Shown one piece after another: positions 1-6,989 of a DNA stretch of 21,739 nucleotides (position 1 is its first letter; every line of letters starts with the position of its first letter). The DNA comes from Flavobacteriaceae bacterium (GTDB lineage Bacteria; Bacteroidota; Bacteroidia; Flavobacteriales; Weeksellaceae). The DNA is taken from NCBI GenBank assembly GCA_031273305.1, contig JAISSC010000220.1, forward strand, positions 1 to 21,739, in the 5' to 3' direction. The position numbers and the translations under genes are program-made. The notes beneath the pieces are model-generated. The model saw only the letters and a program-made list of their open reading frames with translations, was not told where the DNA came from and searched no databases.

Positions 1-60
1 TAGAATGAACAATCCCCCACCCATAACGGCATTCCGGAGGAATGTAACATTATTCAATTA
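1..60 (+). repeat. Dispersed repeat with micro-ORF and hairpin (MNNP type)
   Basis: A 37-codon micro-ORF at 5-118 begins M-N-N-P-P-P-I-T and spans a hairpin with arms CATTCC (30-35) and GGAATG (39-44) around GGA. A diverged inverted copy lies at about 7805-7855; it also starts M-N-N-P and also has a hairpin near the start, with different arms. The resemblance of the two intergenic segments, and not the ORF, is what is conserved, so I read this as a dispersed repeat and not a gene. The left boundary is cut by the window edge. Confidence 0.6.
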
Positions 61-118
61 TCTTTCATCATATTCCAATTCAAAAAATTATAATGTGCTT
101 AACCCGAACTCACGTTAA

Positions 119-307
119 AATAAGAGGCACTTTAGATAGTTAGTAAATGCAACAAAGGTTAAAAATAATAACGTGGAGATGTCCAAATCTAAAAAACAAG
201 TAGATAACTTAGTCAAATGTTGTATTCATTAGTTGAATCTGCGTACAACAGAGAATAAGACAAAAATTTAATTCAATAAACAGAAGAGCAGGAAACAAGA
301 TTATTAT
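119..307. other. Intergenic region upstream of lysS
   Basis: AT-rich spacer with no credible ORF on either strand, no tRNA fold and no recognised riboswitch. The only assigned signals near it are the repeat to its left and the lysS promoter -7 box to its right. Confidence 0.5.
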
Positions 308-315
308 TAAATTTG
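308..315 (+). promoter_or_regulatory. Promoter -7 box for lysS
   Basis: TAAATTTG matches the Bacteroidota TAnnTTTG -7 element. It ends 18 nt before the ATG at 334. No clear TTG -33 box is visible. The box covers the TTG at 313, which argues against using that TTG as a start codon. Confidence 0.55.
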
Positions 316-333
316 CACGATAAAATCGTTAAC

Positions 334-2034
334 ATGCAACTTTCAGAACAAGAATTGATTCGAAGAGAAAAATTACAAAAACTCAAAGATGCAGGCATTG
401 AATCCTATCCTGCTGCCGAGTATAAAATTACGCATACGACCCAAAAGATAAAAGACAATTTCAAGGAAGGAGAAAAGGTGACAATTGCCGGAAGGCTGAT
501 GTCTAACCGTATTCAGGGAAAGGCAGGATTTTCCGAATTACAGGACAGTGCGGGACGGATCCAACTTTATTTCAATCGAGATGTTATTTGTCCGGGAGAA
601 GATAAGTTCAAGTATAACGATTTTTATAAGAAATTACTTGATTTAGGAGATTTCATAGGGGTGGAAGGAGAGTTATTCATCACAAAAATGGGCGAAAAAA
701 CAGTTATGGTTACAGATTTTACGCTTTTATCCAAAGTATTGCGCCCGCTTCCCTTTCCCAAAACAGACGAAGACGGAAAGATACATGATGCTTTCAATGA
801 CCCGGAACAAAGGTATAGGATGCGGTATGTAGATTTAGTAGTAAATCCTCAGGTAAAAGAAGTTTTTATAAAGAAAACCCGGTTGTTCAACGCCATGCGG
901 ACTTTTTTTAATGAAAAAGGTTATTTTGAAGTAGAAACCCCTGTTTTACAGTCTATTCCCGGAGGGGCGGCTGCAAGACCATTCATAACCCATCATAATG
1001 CGTTAAATATTCCTTTATATCTGCGTATTGCCAATGAGTTATATTTAAAAAGGCTGATTGTCGGAGGTTTTGATGGAGTGTATGAATTTTCCAGAAATTT
1101 CAGGAATGAGGGAATGGATAGAACTCATAACCCTGAATTTACCGTTATGGAGATTTATGTGGCATATAAAGACTATAACTGGATGATGGATTTCACCGAA
1201 CAATTGCTGGAACACTGCGCCTTTGCCGTGAACGGAACTACTAAAGCCGCTTTTGCGGAACACGAAATAGATTTTAAAGCTCCTTATCCGAGAATTTCCA
1301 TGACGGATGCCATTAAAAAATATACCGGATACGATATTACCGGGAGATCAGAAGAAGAATTAAGAGAAGCGGCTAAGAGAATGGGAATAGAAGTAGATGA
1401 GACTATGGGTAAAGGAAAACTTATAGATGAAATTTTCGGGGAAAAATGTGAAGGGAATTTTATCCAACCTACCTTTATTACGGATTATCCCAAAGAGATG
1501 TCCCCTCTGACAAAAAAACACCGGTCTAATCCCGATCTGACCGAACGGTTTGAATTAATGGTTTGCGGAAAAGAACTTGCTAATGCCTATTCGGAATTAA
1601 ACGACCCCATCGACCAAAGAGAACGTTTTGAAGAACAATTAAAACTTTCCGAAAAAGGAGACGATGAGGCTATGTTTATCGATCAGGATTTCTTACGCGC
1701 ATTGGAGTTTGGCATGCCTCCCACTTCCGGCTTAGGTATCGGTATGGACAGGTTGGCTATGTTTTTAACCAATAACGTTTCCATTCAGGAAGTATTATTT
1801 TTCCCTCAAATGAAACCCGAACAACAATCCGTCGCGATCCAATCTACCGAAGAAGAAAAATTCATCATAGGTGTGTTGCAAAAAAATAATTCCAAAATGA
1901 ATCTGGAGGAGTTAAAATCTCAGGCAGGATTAAGCGGCAAAAAGTGGGATAAATCCATGAAAGCCCTCTCCAAACAGGGAGTAATTAAGGTAATAATTGA
2001 TGGAGATGCCAAAACGGTAGAATTACAGGAATAA
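334..2034 (+). CDS. lysS: Lysyl-tRNA synthetase, class II
   Basis: Charges tRNA-Lys with lysine in the cytoplasm, using ATP. An N-terminal OB-fold anticodon-binding domain (about residues 1-140) is followed by the class II catalytic core. Motif 2 is seen as FRNEGMD at residues 256-262 and motif 3 as GLGIGMDR at 466-473. After the usual end of the enzyme there is an extra tail of about 70 residues (about 494-566), which I recall from other Bacteroidota LysRS. I chose the ATG at 334 (566 aa, start MQLSEQE) over an in-frame TTG at 313, because that TTG lies inside the promoter -7 box and the upstream residues do not look like the family. No Shine-Dalgarno is present. A terminator follows 36 bases after the stop, so the gene is probably monocistronic. 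Confidence 0.97.
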   Translation: MQLSEQELIRREKLQKLKDAGIESYPAAEYKITHTTQKIKDNFKEGEKVTIAGRLMSNRIQGKAGFSELQDSAGRIQLYFNRDVICPGEDKFKYNDFYKKLLDLGDFIGVEGELFITKMGEKTVMVTDFTLLSKVLRPLPFPKTDEDGKIHDAFNDPEQRYRMRYVDLVVNPQVKEVFIKKTRLFNAMRTFFNEKGYFEVETPVLQSIPGGAAARPFITHHNALNIPLYLRIANELYLKRLIVGGFDGVYEFSRNFRNEGMDRTHNPEFTVMEIYVAYKDYNWMMDFTEQLLEHCAFAVNGTTKAAFAEHEIDFKAPYPRISMTDAIKKYTGYDITGRSEEELREAAKRMGIEVDETMGKGKLIDEIFGEKCEGNFIQPTFITDYPKEMSPLTKKHRSNPDLTERFELMVCGKELANAYSELNDPIDQRERFEEQLKLSEKGDDEAMFIDQDFLRALEFGMPPTSGLGIGMDRLAMFLTNNVSIQEVLFFPQMKPEQQSVAIQSTEEEKFIIGVLQKNNSKMNLEELKSQAGLSGKKWDKSMKALSKQGVIKVIIDGDAKTVELQE

Positions 2035-2069
2035 AGACTGAATTACAAAAAAATATACCATGATAAAAT

Positions 2070-2100
2070 AAAGGGAATCTTCGGATGTCCCTTTTTTCTT
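2070..2100 (+). terminator. Rho-independent terminator of lysS
   Basis: The stem AAAGGGAATC pairs with GATGTCCCTTT, with one bulged G and a UUCG tetraloop at 2080-2083. A run of T residues with one C follows (2092-2100). This is a classic intrinsic terminator capped by a very stable tetraloop. Confidence 0.88.
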
Positions 2101-2159
2101 TATACACAAAGGAGAGAGGGATTTTATTTTTTACACTATGTCTACCAAATCTATAGGAA

Positions 2160-2193
2160 TTGAATGTTTTTAATATATATTTTATTATCTTTG
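2160..2193 (+). promoter_or_regulatory. Promoter for the cysteine-dioxygenase-like gene
   Basis: TATCTTTG at 2186-2193 is a full match to the TAnnTTTG -7 element. A TTG at 2160-2162 lies 23 nt upstream, a somewhat long but plausible -33 spacing. The ATG follows 23 nt downstream. Confidence 0.6.
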
Positions 2194-2216
2194 CTTCATA
2201 ACCAAAAATACAATTT

Positions 2217-2801
2217 ATGAAAACGGTAGCTAAAGATAAAAGCGAATTATTACTTAAGACCATTAAAGATTTGAAGCTAAAAAAATCCGATTATCAGGAT
2301 GTTGCCTCAGAATTATTTAAATTTAATTTCGAAGATTACGATGCTGCCTTTGATATTAAAAACATCAGTGTCCCGGATAAAAGTTATGTGAGAGTTCCTA
2401 TTTATGCAGACAGTTGTTGCGCTATTTTAATGCTTTGGGGAATCAAAAACCAAACAGCCATTCATGACCATCTGAATTACGACGGATTAATTAAAGTCTT
2501 AAAAGGAAACCTCACCGAGATAAGTTATGTAGAGGACGGAAACTTTGTTAAACATGAAGGAGAGGGAATTGCTTCCGAAGGAGACATTTTTCCCGAAGAT
2601 TTAGGAGGAATTCACTCCGTAGTGAATAACTCCCCAAGAATATCGGTTAGCTTACATATATATCATACTCCGCAAACTTCCCTGAAAGGAGTCAGGATTT
2701 TTGACATAGAAAATAAAAAAATAGCATGGTTAACCGAAAAAGCTACCTCCTGCTCATGGAACCTCCCCGAAGAAAGTTTTGAGAAGATTATCCAACTTTG
2801 A
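2217..2801 (+). CDS. Cysteine dioxygenase-like thiol dioxygenase (cupin)
   Basis: Probably a non-heme iron thiol dioxygenase that oxidises cysteine, or a related small thiol, to its sulfinate in the cytoplasm. The cupin metal ligands are visible as H83-D-H85 and H133. The family's catalytic S-x-H-x-Y triad appears as SLHIY (S145, H147, Y149). A Y57-x-R59 pair sits where mammalian CDO has Tyr58 and Arg60, which bind the substrate carboxylate. The position of the mammalian Cys of the Cys-Tyr crosslink is Gly90 here, as is common in bacterial members. At 194 aa it is close to the usual CDO length of about 200. It has its own promoter and no partner gene nearby. Cysteine is the expected substrate, but 3-mercaptopropionate-type specificity cannot be excluded by eye. 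Confidence 0.85.
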   Translation: MKTVAKDKSELLLKTIKDLKLKKSDYQDVASELFKFNFEDYDAAFDIKNISVPDKSYVRVPIYADSCCAILMLWGIKNQTAIHDHLNYDGLIKVLKGNLTEISYVEDGNFVKHEGEGIASEGDIFPEDLGGIHSVVNNSPRISVSLHIYHTPQTSLKGVRIFDIENKKIAWLTEKATSCSWNLPEESFEKIIQL

Positions 2802-2831
2802 TTTAATTAGGGAATATAAATATATAGATAG

Positions 2832-2860
2832 CCTCCTGAGTTTGACTATGCGACACCCTA
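2832..2860 (-). repeat. Left flank repeat of the Rhs island
   Basis: The sequence CTCCTGAGTTTGACTATG and the bases after it (to about 2860) are the inverted counterpart of 4690-4721. The shared part reads roughly CCTGA-TTTGACTATG-GA-AC. A related CCTGACTTTGACACTTTT occurs in direct orientation at 4651-4667 and 21490-21506. Confidence 0.65.
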
Positions 2861-2875
2861 AATGATTTTTTGAAA

Positions 2876-2962
2876 GCCCGGAGGGCGGAATCTTCATAAC
2901 CGCAGGTCGCTGACCTGCGGAGAGTACCCACCCCCACTCTCTGCCTGAAAGGCAAGACTAGT
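2876..2962 (+). repeat. Palindromic dispersed repeat, copy a
   Basis: Several hairpins in a row: GCCC/GGGC around GGA (2876-2886); a palindrome with 9-bp arms CCGCAGGTC and GACCTGCGG around GCT (2900-2920); AGAGT/ACTCT (2921-2940); and TGCCT/AGGCA around GAA (2942-2954). The segment ends in ACTAGT. The stretch 2888-2962 reappears as a near-identical inverted copy at 21666-21739. Partial copies lie at 4553-4597 and 21586-21630. It is non-coding. Confidence 0.85.
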
Positions 2963-3099
2963 GAGGTTGTCCAAAAGGTGGTCAGCCTCTATTTTACATC
3001 ATATTCAATTTTGAAGTTTCCACCATTACCTTAATAAATTAAAACAACACAGTAAAAAGTTTAACGTAGTAGTATAAAAAAAGTATTATCTTTGAAAAG
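2963..3099. other. Spacer before the orphan Rhs tip
   Basis: AT-rich spacer without an ORF. A TAG stop at 3070-3072 is in frame with the Rhs ORF, so the upstream part of the Rhs core is absent and not just frameshifted. TATCTTTG at 3087-3094 matches the TAnnTTTG -7 box but ends only 5 nt before the ATG. If used, it would give a leaderless or nearly leaderless mRNA; no -33 box is clear. Confidence 0.5.
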
Positions 3100-3918
3100 A
3101 TGAACAATTACTATCCCTTTGGGTTGCAACATGCAGGATATAACACAGCCTATGTACAAGAGGATTATAAATATAAATTTCAAGGACAAGAGAGACAGGA
3201 TGAGTTTGGACTCAACCGGGACAGCTTTAAATGGAGAAATTACGATTATGCAATAGGACGATTTTTTAATATAGATCCACTGTCTGAAAAATATAGTTAT
3301 CAGTCACATTATAATTTCTCAGAAAATAGAGTTGTTGACGGTAGAGAACTTGAGGGATTAGAATGGGTAGATACAAAAGGTAATCTAATATATGATCCGA
3401 AATTAAATAAAGGACAAGGAGGTTACACGGAGTTTGCTATAAATAATGAAGAAAAATTAGGAAACGCATTAAAAGAATCTGGAACCACAGGAACTCAACA
3501 ATTTGAGAAATTAGTAAATGCAGATCATCCTATTTCGTTAACAATTGATTTTAATAAATCTCCAGAAGAGAATAGATATAACATAGGAAATACTAAAAAT
3601 GAATTTAGAGAAGCAGTAGATATTACTTCAGGAGAGACGATATCATTAACTAAAACAAAATCTGATATTACACTTCATGTTAATATTGCAGATAAGTTAA
3701 TTGAAGGAATCAGATCAGGTAATTTGGATAGTAAGGATAAAGCTACTGATATAATCAAAAACAATAAAGATTTAGAAAGTTATCATTTGATAATATCAGC
3801 TTTTGGGCATGAAATAGAACATGCAGTAACAAATAATAGTCATTTAATAGAAGATACTGAGAAAATTCCTACGGAAATAGGCAATGCAATTTTAATGGAT
3901 ATAGTAGAAAGTTTTTGA
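3100..3918 (+). CDS. Orphan Rhs C-terminal tip with predicted HExxH metalloprotease toxin
   Basis: Residues 1 to about 87 match the end of the RHS-repeat-associated core of Bacteroidota Rhs/YD proteins: NNYYPFGLQHAGYN at the start, then FQGQERQDEFGLNR, DYAIGRFFNIDPL and NRVVDGRELEG. The thousands of residues of YD repeats that would encapsulate the toxin are missing, and a stop sits in frame just upstream. The rest (about 88-272) is a variable tip with no similarity I recognise except H237-E-I-E-H241, a zincin HExxH motif, followed 18 residues later by E259 in PTEIGN. That glutamate is a candidate third metal ligand. I infer a metalloprotease toxin domain. A small gene 12 bases downstream is the likely immunity gene. 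Base composition is much more AT-rich than in neighbouring housekeeping genes, which fits transfer. It could be silent stock for recombination onto a full-length rhs gene elsewhere, or a decaying remnant. Confidence 0.8.
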   Translation: MNNYYPFGLQHAGYNTAYVQEDYKYKFQGQERQDEFGLNRDSFKWRNYDYAIGRFFNIDPLSEKYSYQSHYNFSENRVVDGRELEGLEWVDTKGNLIYDPKLNKGQGGYTEFAINNEEKLGNALKESGTTGTQQFEKLVNADHPISLTIDFNKSPEENRYNIGNTKNEFREAVDITSGETISLTKTKSDITLHVNIADKLIEGIRSGNLDSKDKATDIIKNNKDLESYHLIISAFGHEIEHAVTNNSHLIEDTEKIPTEIGNAILMDIVESF

Positions 3919-3930
3919 AAATTAAAAATT

Positions 3931-4410
3931 ATGAAAGTAATTAATCTGATATTATTTTTTATGTTTAATAATATGATTTATTCTCAAATAAGAGACTCTG
4001 TGCTTATTTTATCTAATGAAAGAATTACAACAGTTGATTATATAAAAAAGAATATTTTTGATTATGTGAATGAGAAAGAATATTTAAATATAGTTACAGA
4101 AGAAAAGGTCATTTATTTTAATAAATTGTTTTATACCAAAGAACTATTAAGCGATAGGATTTTAGAATATTCTGATAATGGAATATTTAAAGTAGGGTGT
4201 CATATAAGCCATCATTCTAATTACTTATTAATATTTTCAAAAAGCGGGTATAAAATACTTGATTTTGATAATTTAGTTAATGTGATTTATGAAGTATTAT
4301 ACTATTTAGAAGAGATTAAAAGTCCAGATGATAAAGTAAAAGAATATATAAACAAAATATTATTAATTTATAATGAAAATGAAAGTACAATAATAAGAGT
4401 TGTAAAATGA
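3931..4410 (+). CDS. Small exported protein, candidate immunity partner
   Basis: I do not recognise this 159-aa protein. The N-terminus has a short hydrophobic segment (about residues 5-17) followed by YSQ, which looks like a signal peptide cleaved near residue 19. The product would then act in the periplasm or be membrane-tethered. The remainder is rich in Ile, Asn, Lys and Glu with no catalytic motif I can see. It starts 12 bases after the Rhs-tip stop codon, is on the same strand and has the same low-GC composition. That position is the usual one for an immunity gene in Rhs modules. Export would suit protection against a toxin acting in the periplasm, but this is inference from context only. 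Confidence 0.6.
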   Translation: MKVINLILFFMFNNMIYSQIRDSVLILSNERITTVDYIKKNIFDYVNEKEYLNIVTEEKVIYFNKLFYTKELLSDRILEYSDNGIFKVGCHISHHSNYLLIFSKSGYKILDFDNLVNVIYEVLYYLEEIKSPDDKVKEYINKILLIYNENESTIIRVVK

Positions 4411-4558
4411 GTTGGATTTGAATATCCATGACTATGGTGCAAGGAATTATGACCCTGCTTTAGGCAGATGGAACGTTACAGACCCGCTGGCGGAGATGTG
4501 TTCGGGTTGGTCGCCGTATAATATTGGGAAGTATCGGAAATATCTGGTTAGAGCCTGA
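4409..4558 (+). pseudogene. Second Rhs-core remnant, no toxin tip
   Basis: Reading from 4409 in frame gives a 49-residue stretch containing HDYGARNYDPALGRW, then DPLAE and SPYNIGKY. This is the most conserved part of the RHS-repeat-associated core. It has no start of its own, begins exactly at the stop codon of the preceding gene and ends at TGA (4556-4558) inside a dispersed repeat. The usual Trp before the H/YDYGARNYD block is Ile here, a sign of decay. This piece is the homologous core of an rhs gene onto which the upstream tip and immunity gene seem to have been spliced, or an older displaced tip whose variable end was lost. Confidence 0.8.
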
Positions 4559-4597
4559 AAGGCTTGATTTTCATAACCGTAGGTCGGCGACCTGCGG
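4553..4597 (+). repeat. Palindromic dispersed repeat, copy b
   Basis: GCCT/AGGC hairpin around GAA (4553-4563), then TTGATTTTCATAA and a palindrome with arms CCGTAGGTC and GACCTGCGG around GGC (4577-4597). It lies in the same orientation as copy a. One base in the left arm (T for C) turns a C-G pair into a U-G wobble, so pairing is kept. It overlaps the end of the Rhs-core remnant by six bases. Confidence 0.8.
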
Positions 4598-4649
4598 AAA
4601 GAGCAACTTTCCGACTTCATTCTTTCAGAGAGTATTTTTTATCAATATC

Positions 4650-4721
4650 TCCTGACTTTGACACTTTAAAAAACTTAATTTGCAATACCAAAATGAGTAT
4701 CACATAGTCAAGTCAGGCGGG
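4650..4721. repeat. Right flank repeat of the Rhs island
   Basis: A short element with inverted ends: CCTGACTTTGAC at 4651-4662 and GTCAAGTCAGG at 4708-4718. Its right half, from AAAATGAGTATCACATAG on, is the inverted match of the left flank at 2832-2860. Its left end matches 21490-21506, and AAAATGRGTRTCRCA recurs at 21564-21578. Confidence 0.6.
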
Positions 4722-4728
4722 TAAAAAC

Positions 4729-4758
4729 AAAAAAAGCTACCTGTAAACAGATAGCTTT
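4729..4758 (-). terminator. Terminator of the rplM-rpsI-rpsB-tsf operon
   Basis: Read on the minus strand, AAAGCTATCTGT pairs with ACAGGTAGCTTT (one mismatch) across a 2-nt gap, so the real loop is somewhat larger. A run of T residues follows. It lies 19 bases past the tsf stop codon and is a good intrinsic terminator. Confidence 0.9.
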
Positions 4759-4777
4759 CATAGTAACATTTTTTCCT

Positions 4778-5596
4778 TTATATTCTTATAAATCCGGTAA
4801 TTTTAACTTCCGGTTCTACAGATTTTACATAGTCTTCTACGGAAATCTTTTCTCCCATGATGTAGTCCTGCTTTACCAAAGTATTATCCTTAAAGAATTT
4901 GTTTAATTTCCCTTTGGCTATATTTTCCAGCATTGCTTCCGGTTTCCCTTCTTGTCGTAACTGGTCTTTTGCTATTTCTAATTCTTTCTCAACAACAGAA
5001 GCATCTACCTGAGATTCATTCAATGCGATCGGGTTCATCGCAGCCACCTGCATAGAAACGTTTTTTGCAACTTCCGCTGCTTTATCGAACGTTTTTGATA
5101 TTCCTACTGCTGCGGCTATTTTATTTCCCGCATGGATATAAGAACCTACAAAAGGAGCTTCTAAAGTTTTAAATTCAGAAATTTCAATTTTTTCCCCGAT
5201 AACTCCGGTTTGTTCAATTAACTTTTCACTTACCGGCAAGCCGTGGAAATCTGCTGACAATAATTCTTCTTTTGTATTGAAGTTCAACGCCAGATTAGCA
5301 AATTCTGTGGCTAATTTTACGAAATCTTCATTTTTAGCAACAAAATCCGTTTCGCAATTTAACTTAATGATAGCTGCTTTGGTGTGCGTTTCGTTCACTG
5401 CTGCAATTACTGCTCCCTCGTGGCTTTCTCTGTCCGCACGGTTAGCTGCAACTTTTTGTCCCTTTTTTCTTAATAGATCAATTGCTTTATCAAAATCCCC
5501 TTCTGCTTCAATTAAGGCTTTTTTTGAGTCCATCATTCCTGCTCCGGTGGCATTTCTTAGTTTTGCTACGTCAGCGGCTTTTGGTGAATATGACAT
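4778..5596 (-). CDS. tsf: Translation elongation factor Ts
   Basis: Guanine-nucleotide exchange factor that recycles EF-Tu from the GDP to the GTP form in the cytoplasm. The N-terminal UBA-like module (about residues 5-45) carries the LRNATGAGMMDSKKAL signature. TDFVAKN at 83-89 is the second family signature, with the Asp-Phe pair that contacts EF-Tu. The 272-aa length fits the Bacteroidota form. The start is ATG, 29 bases after the rpsB stop, with no Shine-Dalgarno. It is the last gene of a four-gene translation operon and is followed by a strong terminator. Confidence 0.97.
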   Translation of the reverse strand: MSYSPKAADVAKLRNATGAGMMDSKKALIEAEGDFDKAIDLLRKKGQKVAANRADRESHEGAVIAAVNETHTKAAIIKLNCETDFVAKNEDFVKLATEFANLALNFNTKEELLSADFHGLPVSEKLIEQTGVIGEKIEISEFKTLEAPFVGSYIHAGNKIAAAVGISKTFDKAAEVAKNVSMQVAAMNPIALNESQVDASVVEKELEIAKDQLRQEGKPEAMLENIAKGKLNKFFKDNTLVKQDYIMGEKISVEDYVKSVEPEVKITGFIRI

Positions 5597-5625
5597 GTTT
5601 ATTTTTTTATATTATTAAACTATTT

Positions 5626-6429
5626 TTATTCGTCTTGGTCTTCTACAGAGGATTCTACTTCAATAGCTTCATCTTCTACCAGAATGTCCTCATCTTCATT
5701 CGAGTCTTCTCCTTTAACTTTAGATTTCTCTGCTTTTTCTGCCTTTCTTACGCTTAATCCTTCCTTAATAGCGTTGGTTACAGTTTCTAAGATCAGGTCT
5801 ATGGATTTAGAGGCATCATCATTTCCTGGAATTGGAAAATCTACCAATCGTGGGTCGGAATTGGTGTCTACAATTGCAAAAACAGGTATTCCCAGTTTTT
5901 TAGCTTCTGTTACGGCAATATGCTCTCTTAGGATGTCCACTATAAATAAGGCCGAAGGAAGACGGGTCATATCGGCAATAGAACCTAAGTTTTTTTCCAA
6001 TTTAGCCCTTTGACGATCTACCTGTAATTTTTCCTTTTTGGATAGAGTTTCAAAAGTTCCGTCTTTCTTCATTCTATCAATGGAGTTCATCTTTTTTACG
6101 GCCTTTCTGATAGTAACAAAGTTTGTTAACATACCTCCGGGCCATCTTTCTGTGATATACGGCATATTCACGGATTCTGCATGTTTAGCTACAATATCTT
6201 TAGCCTGTTTTTTTGTTGCAACAAAAAGAACTTTCCTCCCTGAGGTAGAAATTTTCTCTAATGCATTGGAAGCCTCCTCTAATTTTACGGAGGTTTTGTG
6301 TAAGTCTACAATGTGGATTCCGTTCTTCTCCATAAAGATATACGGAGCCATGTGTGGATTCCATTTTCTGGTAAGGTGACCAAAATGCACTCCTGCATTT
6401 AAAAGGTCTTTTACATCTACTTTTGCCAT
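5626..6429 (-). CDS. rpsB: 30S ribosomal protein S2
   Basis: Structural protein of the small subunit, needed for S1 binding and mRNA recruitment. The family signature AGVHFGHLTRKWNP (residues 12-25) and VDTNSDPRLVDFPIPGNDDA are clear. After the normal end of S2 (about residue 230) comes an acidic, low-complexity tail rich in Glu and Asp, typical of Bacteroidota S2. It lies upstream of tsf, the classic rpsB-tsf pair. The 166-base gap to rpsI could house an internal promoter or an S2 autoregulatory leader. Confidence 0.97.
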   Translation of the reverse strand: MAKVDVKDLLNAGVHFGHLTRKWNPHMAPYIFMEKNGIHIVDLHKTSVKLEEASNALEKISTSGRKVLFVATKKQAKDIVAKHAESVNMPYITERWPGGMLTNFVTIRKAVKKMNSIDRMKKDGTFETLSKKEKLQVDRQRAKLEKNLGSIADMTRLPSALFIVDILREHIAVTEAKKLGIPVFAIVDTNSDPRLVDFPIPGNDDASKSIDLILETVTNAIKEGLSVRKAEKAEKSKVKGEDSNEDEDILVEDEAIEVESSVEDQDE

Positions 6430-6595
6430 GTTTTTTTAGTTTACGTTCCGCAGTTTGTGCAATCAACTTCAAAATATAGCTTTGAGTTTGGATGCTAAAC
6501 TAAACGGCAAGTTTAAATTTATTAATATTTATTTTTTACTAATATAAAATAACCACTACTTGAAAATAGCGGCTATATTTTTTATCCCGGAGAGA
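6430..6595 (-). promoter_or_regulatory. rpsI-rpsB intergenic leader with hairpins
   Basis: This gap is long for the operon. On the minus strand, AGCCGCTA pairs with TAGTGGTT (at 6567-6574 and 6551-6558, with two G-U pairs), followed by a T-rich stretch. It could be a weak terminator or attenuator behind rpsI. A second imperfect hairpin of TCAAA/TTTGA type sits near 6465-6490, closer to rpsB. S2 is known to autoregulate in other bacteria, so a leader RNA is plausible, but I match no defined family. No full TAnnTTTG box is seen. Confidence 0.35.
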
Positions 6596-6982
6596 TTAAC
6601 GTTTGGAGAACTGGAATCTCTTACGAGCTTTCTTCTGACCATATTTTTTTCTTTCCACCATTCTCGGATCCCTTGTTAAGAGTCCTTCCGGCTTCAATAC
6701 CGCTTTGTTTTCCTCATTGATTGAAACCAAAGCTCTGGAAATAGCCAACCTTACCGCTTCTGCTTGTCCGGTTATGCCTCCTCCGTGCACGGATACCTTA
6801 ATATTGTATTGACCTAACGTCTGAGTTAACAGAAAAGGTTGAGTAATTTTATACTGCAATACTTCTGTAGGGAAATATTCTTTATAATCTCTTCCGTTAA
6901 TGGTAAATTCTCCTGTACCTTCGGAAAGATATGTTCTTGCTACAGAGGTTTTTCTTCTTCCTATTTTATGTGTAACTGCCAT
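6596..6982 (-). CDS. rpsI: 30S ribosomal protein S9
   Basis: Small-subunit protein whose C-terminal tail reaches the P-site tRNA. The protein ends in the diagnostic KARKRFQFSKR, with the terminal Arg that touches the anticodon loop. GRRKTSVAR near the N-terminus and HGGGITGQAEAVR in the middle (residues 66-78) are family signatures. 128 aa is the standard length. It starts 7 bases after the rplM stop, so the two are cotranscribed. Confidence 0.97.
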   Translation of the reverse strand: MAVTHKIGRRKTSVARTYLSEGTGEFTINGRDYKEYFPTEVLQYKITQPFLLTQTLGQYNIKVSVHGGGITGQAEAVRLAISRALVSINEENKAVLKPEGLLTRDPRMVERKKYGQKKARKRFQFSKR

Positions 6983-6989
6983 TATAATT

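Noticed and set aside
313..333. TTG start of lysS seven codons upstream of the ATG
   Set aside because: The TTG is part of a promoter -7 box, and the extra residues do not look like the LysRS family.
2876..4721. A classical insertion sequence or transposon around the Rhs genes
   Set aside because: No transposase ORF or remnant is present, and the flank repeats are short and imperfect.
5277..6379. Several plus-strand ORFs over 90 codons opposite tsf and rpsB
   Set aside because: Antisense shadows of well-identified ribosomal and elongation-factor genes.
6430..6595. A named S2 leader RNA family
   Set aside because: Hairpins are present, but I cannot match them to a defined family from sequence alone, so it is listed only as a low-confidence regulatory region.
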